In this document: piece after piece, positions 21,149-32,300 of the stretch | How positions within the stretch are numbered: position 1 is the stretch's first letter | Layout of the letters: every line of letters begins with the position of its first letter | From: Petrosia ficiformis | Taxonomy: Eukaryota; Porifera; Demospongiae; Haplosclerida; Petrosiidae | DNA length: 64,000 nucleotides | Direction of reading: 5' to 3' | Assembly: GCA_947044365.1 (NCBI GenBank) | Contig: OX345646.1 | Location: 48,501-112,500 of the forward strand | Made by a program: the position numbers and the translations under genes | The notes under the pieces: generated by a model | The model's input: the letters and a program-made list of their open reading frames with translations, nothing else | What the model was told of the DNA's origin: nothing | Databases searched by the model: none

Positions 21149-23351
21149 TTAATAATATCTTGTATTGGTGAGTGAGTGTGTTTTTGGATGTTGTCTAACT
21201 CTAGTACACATTAATTGACTTGGAGAGCGACCACGACTATTTGTGTGTGTCTAGAAAAGGTAAGTTATAATTTATTTAGTTATTGATAATAATATTTACT
21301 TTTCTTCCATTCTCAATAGAAGGCGGGATATTTGTGGTCACTCTTCCTTGTAATCTATCATTCAGAAGATCAATAGATTCCATTAATCTTTGTTCCTCTT
21401 CAGAAAAGATTCCTGAAAGGTAATGATCTTGTTTACAATCTGTTATGCATTAATTAGTACAAACCTGAATTATTTGTGTAGCCACTAATTACAGGTTGAG
21501 GTATTTGCTGTTGTCTTTTCCATAATTTAATATGTTGTTGAGATGTATTTTGACATCTTTTATGTCTTACTGGTTTACTACTATTGGGTAAATTATTAAA
21601 GTGTTCTGATGAATCAACACCTTTGTGATGGAAATAACTACTAATTTGTGACCATAATACACTAATCTCATCATCTGTAGGTATTTTGTTTAATTCCATA
21701 ACTGTCTTGTCAACTGGTAGAGTGATGAGTTGTGTTGATATTCCATTTTTAGGTTTCACTTGTTGATTATACATGGCTTGTGGTATATGTATTGTAATAC
21801 CATTTTTACTAGATCTTTCACTTAATCTTCTTACACTTGATGATATCACATGTTGAGGGAATGCTCCTCCTCTATTAGTAAGTGATATTTTCATTTTTGG
21901 AGTGAAGGCACTTGATGTGGATAGTTCTAATTCATCACTATGAGTGTCTTGTTCGTTGATATCCTCAAGAAATCTCACATGTTTTGCATTGCTCTGCTTA
22001 CTCATTTTATCATCCATTGTGTTACTACTCAAACTACTATTAGATGAAATATCTGAATCACTGTGTTTCTTTAATATTCCTTTTCTTGTGGATACATACG
22101 ATAGAGTAGATTGAGAGGGGCTTTCCCATCCCAAAATGGTTGGATTACTTTGTATCTTGAGTTTCTGAAACGATGTCTCGACTTGATTTTGTTTTATATC
22201 ATGTGGAAGTGGTGTCACATCCTGTTTTGAATGAGTATCGTCTTCTTTGGTACTTTTCTGATTAAGAGAATGCATATGAGACTCCAATAGCGTACACGTT
22301 TCCTTTGGAGTTTCATTTAACGCCTGAATATAAGTTTGTCCTTCAGCACAAGATCGTTCCTCGTTAAGAGAGTCTAAACTGTCATGCAGAGATAATGTAT
22401 CACTTGATATACTTGATTCTTCCCTAGTAGAACTATCGATAGGACCTTGAGTATGAATATCTCTGGTTGATAGTGGATATAAGACCTTGTCATTAGATGG
22501 AGAATGATTTGTTACAGGATGACCGTGGCTAGGATATACAGGAGAGGGGATGGTTTCTACTGGTGATTTGTTCATAACTGAACTGGACTGAAGTCTAATC
22601 TCATGGTCACCTGTGTGTTGAATATTAATAATGCAGGTAAAGAATAATTAAATTGAGATACCTCTAATTGCGTCAAGGACATCATCTAAACTAGGTGATT
22701 TCTTTGTTGTAACACCTGGGACTTCAACCTCTCGTCCTAATACTACACGTTCTTGAGGAGGTGGAGTACTACATTTAGTTGGTGTGGTTTTCGATGGTCT
22801 ATTTGGTAGATATACTAAAACAGAATTATATATTCATATAAATAATTATGGCAAGAAACACTTACTATCAACAGGTATTGTATCAATTGAACTAGGAATA
22901 GGTGGGTGTGGCTTCAATGGTTTTGACTGACGAGACAGTGCAGCACGAAACCTATAAGTAGCTTCATTTTGTTGCCTTTTCCTTTCTTCTAATGCTCTTC
23001 TTCTTCTATCCTCTTCTGCTCTAGCCATTGCTTGTTTCTTTTCTTCTAGTGCTCTGAAGAGTATAGCTTATGAATTATTCATGAGCAAGATGTAACCTTA
23101 CCTTCTTCTTTGTTGTGTCTGTTTTGAAAGCTGATGGGCTCTTTCTCTCACAGCTCTTGATGTGTGATGGTGATCAAGTTTCATTTTATTTAATTTTTCT
23201 TGTTCCATCAACTGATATTTCAGCCTGCAGGAGGAACAGTTAAGAAAAACAAAACTTTCCAGCCCCACCTAGCAACACAGCAATAACTTATAGCATATTT
23301 AGGATACGAATAAGCACCATTGACAAGTGATCTAACGTCTTGAGAGGACAT
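21149..23351 (-). CDS. CEP126-like centrosomal coiled-coil protein
   Basis: Exons on the minus strand: 23351-23269, 23224-23102, 23053-22866, 22814-22662, 22610-21465, 21412-21300, 21250-21149 (635 aa). The N-terminal third is a charged helix (QLMEQEKLNKMKLDHHHTSR, RRRRALEERKRQQNEATYRF). It is followed by a Pro-rich bridge and the motif SPSLDDVLDAIRG. This order (Arg/Glu-rich coiled coil, 'xATxxFxRA' turn, then a PxLxxxLxxI helix) resembles the N-terminus of CEP126, a pericentriolar protein used in ciliogenesis. The centre (about 180-560) is Ser/Thr-rich and disordered. A short conserved-looking element, FSEEEQRLMESIDLLNDRLQ, lies near the end. The first intron (44 bp) was placed by phase. 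Without a search the family call stays tentative. It converges on CHAF1B (49 bp) and is divergent from GPN2 (153 bp). Confidence 0.55.
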
Positions 23352-23504
23352 TATCTTGTAGTTAGTGTCTTCAGAGATGTTTCTGAATTAACCAAATACC
23401 TATCTTCTTGGATTACTTGCAAGAGCTTCCAGAGTTGAAAAATAAACACCATAACAAATTTAATATTTCTCATGAAAATATAAATAGATAACAATACCGT
23501 AAAT

Positions 23505-24876
23505 ATGTCTACATATGCCCAGTTGGTAATTGGGCCTCCAGGCTCTGGCAAGACAACATATTGCAATGGTATGAAGGACTTTCTCAGTAAACTAGGCAGA
23601 CAAACATCTATTATTAATCTTGATCCAGCAAATGATTCTCTACCTTATGAATGTGCAGTAAACATCTCTGAATTAATTACATTAGGTGATGTAATGGAGA
23701 AATTGAAACTTGGTCCAAATGGTGGTTTGATATATTGTATGGAGTTTTTGGAAAAGAATTTACAATGGTTGTGTGCTAAAATTGAAAGTAATAGTAAACC
23801 TCAATATTATTTAATTGATTGTCCTGGACAAGTTGAACTTTTCACACATAATAATGCAATGAGGAGTATTACAGCACAACTCTTGAAGAAGGGTATTAAG
23901 GTACATTTTAATATATTATTATATCTAATTATGTACCATTCATTTCAGCTGGTAGCTGTACATTTAGTGGATTCTCATTATTGTAGTGATCCTGGTAAGT
24001 TCATATCAGTTCTGCTAACTTCTTTATCAACAATGTTACAACTGGAACTACCTCATATTAATATACTATCTAAGATTGATCTTATAGACAAATATGGACA
24101 ACTACGTTAGTATTTTCAGTACTTTATATCAATCCTGAATTATATACAAGTATAGCATTCAGTTTGGACTACTACACTGAAGTACTGGATCTGGAGTATC
24201 TTCTTCAACATTTATCAAATGATCTGTTTTATAAACGCTATAAGAAACTGAACCAGTGTCTAATAGAACTTGTGAATGATTACAGTCTAGTTTCTTTCAT
24301 TCCCCTTAATATACAGGTTAGTATTATTACACAATATTCTCATTGCAAAATCAATCGTTTCAGATTGAGCCGAAACTTTTGCTACAGTTTCTAAATAATG
24401 ATATTATAGAGAAGTTTATTAGGAAGAGACCCTCCTAACAGTGTTATATTACCAATGAAGTCCACAGAAAAACAGATACACTCATTTGCAGATACACTCT
24501 GCGGTCATGTTGTTTCCTGAAAAGAGAGTGTCTGTTTTTCTGTGGACTTCATTGTTAGATAATGATGTCCTTATTATGTTTCCAAAGTGGTTTTGATCCA
24601 TAATATTATCAGTTAGAATTGTGAGTCAATGAAAACCTTTCTTTTTTAGGATAAAGAAAGTGTAATGGAAGTTGTTAGAACAGTTGATAAAGCTGGTGGA
24701 TATATACTCCAAGCACAAGAAAGAGATACCTTAGCAAGTTTAATGTCCACTACATATGGTGCTGATTTTGAATTTTTCAGGTAATGTTAGTTTCTACTAT
24801 TATATAACTTATAACAATTATTTGTATTCAATCTAGGCATGGATCTGTCAGAGAACAATTTATTTCCACAAACTGA
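23505..24876 (+). CDS. GPN2: GPN2, GPN-loop GTPase 2
   Basis: Exons 23505-23900, 23949-24105, 24156-24316, 24650-24780, 24837-24876 (294 aa; family about 310). GPN GTPases help assemble and import RNA polymerase II. Seen: Walker [15 protein letters not shown] at residues 9-22, NLDPAND, the signature GPN in [15 protein letters not shown], switch [10 protein letters not shown]4 LSKIDLI, and the late [12 protein letters not shown] [14 protein letters not shown] and [17 protein letters not shown]. Inside exon 2 the codons for PGKF contain GGTAAGT, an apparent splice donor. The homologous [20 protein letters not shown] after it shows this is coding. The fourth intron (333 bp) holds a long hairpin. 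Divergent with the CEP126-like gene. Confidence 0.94.
24453..24554. repeat. Near-perfect hairpin in GPN2 intron
   Basis: The left arm 24453-24483 (CAATGAAGTCCACAGAAAAA and on) is the reverse complement of 24526-24554, apart from a 2-nt TA bulge: a 23-bp perfect stem plus 5 more pairs, loop about 42 nt. The loop itself repeats GCAGATACACTC-like sequence from the left arm. It could be a short inverted-repeat transposon (MITE) or a microRNA-type hairpin; sponge pre-miRNAs are known to be long. Confidence 0.75.
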
Positions 24877-24935
24877 AGTCAATTATTAATAGTTATTAAA
24901 ATTTGGAAAAAAAAAAAAAAAAAGGCAAAAATACT

Positions 24936-25008
24936 CGCCCAGTAAGGGACTCGAACCCGTGACCCTCAGGTTAAAAGCCTGATGCTCTACCGACTGAGCT
25001 AACTGGGC
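24936..25008 (-). tRNA. tRNA-Lys (anticodon UUU)
   Basis: Full 73-nt cloverleaf read on the minus strand from 25008. The acceptor stem GCCCAGT pairs with ACTGGGC, with discriminator G. A-box TAGCTCAGTCGG and B-box GGGTTCGAGTCCC are intact. Anticodon stem TCAGG/CCTGA closes loop CTTTTAA, giving anticodon TTT. No intron. A TTTTT terminator follows 8 nt after the 3' end. It sits between convergent GPN2 and HDHD3. Confidence 0.97.
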
Positions 25009-25050
25009 TTGCTTGAAAATGTCTAAAAATAGTAACTAGCATTGCATTCA

Positions 25051-26214
25051 CTACAAAATTATATCTACAGCCTCAGGTAGTGTCCTTACGTTTACTACAC
25101 CTGGCTTTGGTGGCTCCTTGTTTTGGTCCCTCAACAGTAATACTGAATTAATTCCAACATTAGTGGCTGCTTGATAGTCGTTTGTCTAAGGTACATGAAG
25201 TAAGTACATTTCAGTTGCTCCATACATCATATTAACTTACATAATGATCTCCAATGTGCCAACAATTATGATATACTATACCAGCCTTTCTTAAAGCTTT
25301 TTCAAATATTCTATAGTAATATGAATTATTAGATATATTACAATTACTAGTAACTCACTGTGGCTGTGGTTTGTGACAGCGTTCATTATAAGAGCTAATT
25401 ATAAAATCAAAGTATGACCTCAAACCCAAACTAGTTAGTATGGAGTCTGGTGAACAGGAATGAGTCCTTTGTACTATTAGTTATAGTAAACATACCCAGT
25501 CTATCATCAAAGTTTGAAATCACACCAACAATGCATCCTGCATTTTTGATAGTTTGAAGAAATAATGTGACATCATCATAAATATCCCAGTTACTATATC
25601 CTGAAAACTCATCATAAAGCTCTTTACTGATGTGTTCTGTTGAACCATTAAAACCACTTGAAATTAATGTTCTTTTAACTACCTGTACAGTACAAATAGT
25701 AATGTAACCACATCTATAACGTACAAACTCTTTATACATGATGATAATGAATGTACACAATTTGGTGAGCCACACCCTTCACTATATAAGTTGCATTGGC
25801 ATGTATATATCACCAATTCAATTGGAACATGTAAAGTATTATTAATGATATTCATTGCTAGACTAATACAGTACTCTATATAGCGCTAACCTCATCCCAC
25901 CATTTCCTACATGTCATCTCTTCATTGTACACGCCAAAATTAGGATATTCAGTCCACAGTCTCTTGTAGTGAGAACTTATAGTACAATAGTAATGTTATA
26001 TATAATTTATACATACAAATACTCACTGAAACTGTTTTTCAACCTCTTGTTCGGAGAGAGTAATACCATATACAGCCGCTTTTCTCACCTGAGAAATGCA
26101 AGACATTAACACACTATCACAACACTGTCTTTATACACATACATAATGATAAGCAACTGTTCTAGTAACCTTTACACATGTATTAGTTACATCCAAAGTT
26201 ATTAGTCTTGACAT
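25051..26214 (-). CDS. HDHD3: HDHD3-like HAD-superfamily hydrolase
   Basis: Exons on the minus strand: 26214-26143, 26088-26027, 25975-25891, 25682-25496, 25446-25359, 25310-25241, 25185-25051 (232 aa; HDHD3 about 250). HAD fold in order: motif I LITLDVTNTCVKV, cap with YPNFGVYNEEMTCRKWWDE, motif II region VGVISNFDDRLGSILTSLGL, motif III Lys in RCHKPQPQIFEKALRKAG, motif IV WHIGDHYTNDYQAATNVG. Motif I of active HAD phosphatases is DxDxT. Here LDVTNT keeps the first Asp but has Thr in place of the second acidic residue; human HDHD3 (DVKDT) also deviates. Substrate unknown. It is divergent with ASCC3 across 139 bp. Confidence 0.9.
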
Positions 26215-26353
26215 AATTTCTAATTTAGCGAATGCCTTTCTATTTCAACGACAAGAAATAATTTCATTCTCGCCAAGTCTATATAAAGGAACTCTATTCT
26301 CATTTCAAAGGAACTGAGGAGGATTTGCAAGAAAAAAAGAGTGGTAAAAAGAG

Positions 26354-29300
26354 ATGTTTTCACTATTCCAAGATGAAAGAGAGTTACCTCGGCTTTCTGG
26401 AGCTCTGCGAGCTTTTGCTGGAGTGAGTCGACCTGATATCCTCATAGATGACCTCACTATAGACTCCTCCCTCTTGGCTCACAAAAACAGGAAGAGACAT
26501 GACAGGCTCAGTAACAACAAGAGAACTTGGTCCTCTGTATGTGACAATGTGTTAAAGAAATGCCAGAAACAGGACGTTAGCAGAGTAAGTTATTTCATAT
26601 GGTGCATGTATGTATTATGCACTGTATGCGAATAGGTTCAGGCTGAATTAAGAGAGATACTTGAGGCTACTAAAGACTTAATTGGAACCGAAGAGGACTC
26701 AACTGTATTAAATGAAGGAGCAGTATTTGTATATGATTTGTTTTATTCCTCTCCTGAGTGGTGTCGTAGTCATGGAGAAGCTATCAAGAAGATGTTTGGA
26801 CCATATCCTGCTTCAGTTGCTACAAAGATCTGTAATATAGTTAAGAAGATAATCACTTATCTACCAGAAGAGAGTGAGAATGAGGAGAATAATGAGGAAC
26901 AGAATATCGAAGAGAAAGAGTTTGGTTTGGATATTAAGTTCAAATATTCATCAAATTTACTTTCTGATGTACTCCAGACTGTATCCCTGCTCGATTCATT
27001 ATCAGGAAGTGAGGATGAAGAAAACACACGTCATGAAGATCTTATAACAAAATCTCTTTTGAATGGACTTGCAAAGTCACATGATCATCACAAGCCAAGT
27101 CAGGTTGTTAAGAAGACAAAATCTGCTGTTGTCACAAGTAAATATGGAACACAATGGCTCGAAAAGCAGTGCAAGATGCATTGTGTCACAGGGTTGTCAT
27201 GGAAACAGTTACACACCAAACTGTTTGACATACTTGTCTCTGATATAGAAGGAGCAGCAATAGAAAATGAAGTAAGAATGTATTAAATACTTACTTGTGT
27301 TATTATAATTCTATATTTTCAGATGGTTGAACTGTTGGGGCTTGATCATTTGGAATTCATCCAACAGTTACTAACTAACAGATGTGTCATTGTGGATACA
27401 TTACTGAATGATACCTCATCCACAGGTAAGTATATAGACTAACTAGTTAATTAATTTAATATTTAGCTTTGTTCTCAGTACAAAGCAAATTAAAACAAAA
27501 GCAAGTACTACCTTCAAAACAACATCAACATGTAGCACCACCTATAGCATCACAAGTTACTGTACAGGTCAGTGATGTGTAGATGTACATGTGTACATTA
27601 GTTACTGTACAGGTCAGTGATATGTATATGTACATGTGTACATTAGTTACTGTACAGGTCAGTGATATGTACATGTGTATATGTACATGTGTGCATTAGT
27701 TACTGTACAGGTCAGTGATATGTACATGTGTATACATATGTACATTAGTTACTGTACAGGTCAGTGATGTGTACATGTACATGTGTACATTAGTTGTCAG
27801 TGATATGTACATATGTACATTAGTTACTGTACAGGTCAGTCATATGTACATATGTACATTAGTACATTAGTACAGGTCAGTGATATGTACATGTGTTGAT
27901 TAGTTGATGTACAGGTTAATGTATACATGTATGTGTGTTCATTATAATATCATTATCTTATAGTCTAAAGAGGAGAAGGAATTACAGAAACAGAAAAGAA
28001 AGGATGAGAAAAAAGAAGAAAAGATTAGAGTTAGAATGGAGAAAGAGCTCCAAGGATCACAAGACGATCATGTGACATACCTAAAATCTCATGGTTTTGA
28101 TCCAGAGCTTTTAAGAATGGAAAGGCTAGTCTTTAAAATATTTCTTTATAATTTATTATCTTCAAATATACTTGTAGAGAAATGGCTCTTGAGGATGCTA
28201 GTAAAAGACCAATATTTTCATCGGGAGCTACTCGTATTGTTGATCCTAGTATTCTATATCCTAATGTATTTGATATATTAACCAAAGCACAACTCACATC
28301 AGCTTTTATTGCTGGTTGTAAGGTACATATTATATATATCATTATAAACAATTATTGATTGTATTTATAGATGTCTATTCCTGAGAATGCTGAAAAATAT
28401 TCTGATAAAACCTATGAAGAGATTAGAATACCTCACACACAATCTCCTCCACCTCATGTAGCAGATAAAATACTTATAAAGGAATTAGATCACATTTGTC
28501 AGGTAAATATATATATATATATAGTTTTTATTAATATTAATCTTCTTCTGAAACAGGTTGCATTTTCAGGCACTAAATCTCTTAATATGGTTCAATCTCG
28601 AGTGTTTGATACAGCATATTATACAAACAACAATCTCCTCATATCTGCTCCCACAGGAGCTGGGAAAACAAATATTGCTATGGTAACTATACTTAGAGAA
28701 ATAAATAATAATATCGATATATCTGGGGTGATCAAAAGAGATGAATTCAAGGTATCTATAGAGTATTCTAATGTTCATTATATATTTTATTATGTTTATC
28801 AGATAATATATGTAGCTCCTATGAAAGCATTAGCGGCTGAAATGGTTCGTAACTTCGGTCAGCGATTAACACCATTAGGAATTAATGTCAGAGAATTGAC
28901 TGGAGACATGCAACTCACCAAATATGAAATACAACATACTCAAGTAAATATATCTATACATCCATATATCTATGTATGTATCTGTTGTTCATCAGATGAT
29001 AGTGACAACTCCAGAGAAATGGGATGTAGTAACTAGAAAGGCAACAGGAGATGTGTCATTGGCTCAACTAGTTCGTCTTCTTATTATTGATGAAATACAT
29101 TTATTACATGAAGACAGAGGTGCAGTTATAGAATGTCTAGTAGCAAGGACTCTCAGACAAGTAAGTGTATGCATACATATATAATTATATATGTGTACAA
29201 TAAGTATATATTATATATATAACTATATATATAATTCTATATAATTATATATACCATTATAATTATATAAAATTATAATTTTGAGGGAATACTAAAATGC

Positions 29301-32300
29301 TCACGGTTCCTACAAACAACATTTTTGATCAAAATTACTGGAGAATCATATAAAGAACATCACTATTGAACTCTAGAAACAGTTTCAGAGAAATGTTTTT
29401 TCCAGTCAAAAAATAAGTACCAAGGCTATAGTTCATGGTTCAATTAGATTTTCGAGAGAACACTAAAATCCTCACGGTTCCTACAAACAACATTTTTGAT
29501 CAAAATTACTAGAGAATCATATAAAGAACATCACTATTGAACTCTAGGAACAGTTTCAGAGAAATGTTTTTTCCAGTCAAAAAATAAGTACCAAGGCTAT
29601 AGTTCATGGTTCGATTAGATTTTCGAGAGAAATCTAAAATGCTCACGGTTCCTACAAACAACAATTTTGATCAAAATTACTGGAGAATCATATAAAGAAC
29701 ATCACTATTGAACTCTAGAAACAGTTTCAGAGAAATGTTTTTTCCAGTCAAAAAATAAGTACCAAGGCTATAGTTCATAGTTCGATTAGATTTTCGAGAG
29801 AAATCTAAAATGCTCACGGTTCCTACAAACAACATTTTTGATCAAAATTACTGGAGAATCATATAAAGAACATCACTATTGAACTCTAGAAACAGTTTCA
29901 GAGAAATGTTTTTTTCCAGTCAAAAAATAAGTACCAAGGCTATAGTTCATGGTTCGATTAGATTTTCGAGAGAAATCTAAAATGCTCACGGTTCCTACAA
30001 ACAACATTTTTGATCAAAATTACTGGAGAATCATATAAAGAACATCACTATTGAACTCTAGAAACAGTTTCAGAGAAATGTTTTTTCCAGTCAAAAAATA
30101 AGTACCAAGGCTATAGTTCATGGTTCGATTAGATTTTCGAGAGAAATCTAAAATGCTCACGGTTCCTACAAACAACAATTTTGATCAAAATTACTGGAGA
30201 ATCATATAAAGAACATCACTATTGAACTCTAGAAACAGTTTCAGAGAAATGTTTTTTCCAGTCAAAAAATAAGTACCAAGGCTATAGTTCATGGTTCGAT
30301 TAGATTTTCGAGAGAACAGTAAAATCCTCACGGTTCCTACAAACAACATTTTTGATCAAAATTACTGGAGAATCATATAAAGAACATCACTATTGAACTC
30401 TAGGAACAGTTTCAGAGAAATGTTTTTTCCAGTCAAAAAATAAGTACCAAGGCTATAGTTCATGGTTCGATTAGATTTTCGAGAGAAATCTAAAATGCTC
30501 ACGGTTCCTACAAACAACATTTTTGATCAAAATTACTGGAGAATCATATAAAGAACATCACTATTGAACTCTAGAAACAGTTTCAGAGAAATGTTTTTTC
30601 CAGTCAAAAAATAAGTACCAAGGCTATAGTTCATGGTTCGATTAGATTTTCGAGAGAAATCTAAAATGCTCACGGTTCCTACAAACAACATTTTTGATCA
30701 AAATTACTGGAGAATCATATAAAGAACATCACTATTGAACTCTAGGAACAGTTTCAGAGAAATGTTTTTTCCAGTCAAAAAATAAGTACCAAGGCTATAG
30801 TTCATGGTTCGATTAGATTTTCGAGAGAAATCTAAAATGCTCACGGTTCCTACAAACAACATTTTTGATCAAAATTACTGGAGAATCATATAAAGAACAT
30901 CACTATTGAACTCTAGGAACAGTTTCAGAGAAATGTTTTTTCCAGTCAAAAAATAAGTACCAAGGCTATAGTTCATAGTTCGATTAGATTTTCGAGAGAA
31001 ATCTAAAATGCTCACGGTTCCTACAAACAACATTTTTGATCAAAATTACTGGAGAATCATATAAAGAACATCACTATTGAACTCTAGAAACAGTTTCAGA
31101 GAAATGTTTTTTTCCAGTCAAAAAATAAGTACCAAGGCTATAGTTCATGGTTCGATTAGATTTTCGAGAGAAATCTAAAATGCTCACGGTTCCTACAAAC
31201 AACATTTTTGATCAAAATTACTGGAGAATCATATAAAGAACATCACTATTGAACTCTAGAAACAGTTTCAGAGAAATGTTTTTTCCAGTCAAAAAATAAG
31301 TACCAAGGCTATAGTTCATGGTTCGATTAGATTTTCGAGAGAAATCTAAAATGCTCACGGTTCCTACAAACAACATTTTTGATCAAAATTACTGGAGAAT
31401 CATATAAAGAACATCACTATTGAACTCTAGAAACAGTTTCAGAGAAATGTTTTTTCCAGTCAAAAAATAAGTACCAAGGCTATAGTTCATGGTTCAATTA
31501 GATTTTCGAGAGAACAGTAAAATCCTCACGGTTCCTACAAACAACATTTTTGATCAAAATTACTGGAGAATCATATAAAGAACATCACTATTGAACTCTA
31601 GAAACAGTTTCAGAGAAATGTTTTTTCCAGTCAAAAAATAAGTACCAAGGCTATAGTTCATGGTTCGATTAGATTTTCGAGAGAACAGTAAAATCCTCAC
31701 GGTTCCTACAAACAACATTTTTGATCAAAATTACTGGAGAATCATATAAAGAACATCACTATTGAACTCTAGAAACAGTTTCAGAGAAATGTTTTTTCCA
31801 GTCAAAAAATAAGTACCAAGGCTATAGTTCATGGTTCGATTAGATTTTCGAGAGAACACTAAAATGCTCACTGTTTCTACAAACAACATTTTTGATCAAA
31901 ATTACTGGAGAATCATATAAAGAACATCACTATTGAACTCTATAAACAGTTTCAGAGAAATGCTCACGGTTCCTACAAACAACATTTTTGATCAAAATTA
32001 CTGGAGAATCATATAAAGAACATCACTATTGAACTCTAGGAACAGTTTCAGAGAATGACTTATTTTACAATGAAAAAAATCAATACTAAGGCTATATTAT
32101 ATATTTATAATTATATATATATATATATATAATTTATGTATAAATAAATATAATATAATATAATATATGTACAAAATTCAATTGTATTATATGTCAGGTT
32201 GAGTCCAGTCAGAAGTTAATCCGTATTGTTGGACTATCAGCTACTTTACCAAACTATATTGATGTTGCTAGATTCCTACATGTAAATCCACACAAGGGTT

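Noticed and set aside
23990..24005. Apparent splice donor GGTAAGT in GPN2 exon 2
   Set aside because: The protein that continues through it matches GPN2 (KFISVL...), so it is coding.
24421..24649. Hairpin as a transcription terminator
   Set aside because: It is within an animal protein-coding intron; rho-independent termination does not apply.
29281..32075. 171-bp unit length equals primate alpha satellite
   Set aside because: Only the length agrees; no CENP-B box or alpha-satellite sequence is visible. Nucleosome-sized units are common in many taxa.
29281..32075. CRISPR-like array
   Set aside because: Repeats are contiguous 171-bp units with no unique spacers, in an animal intron.
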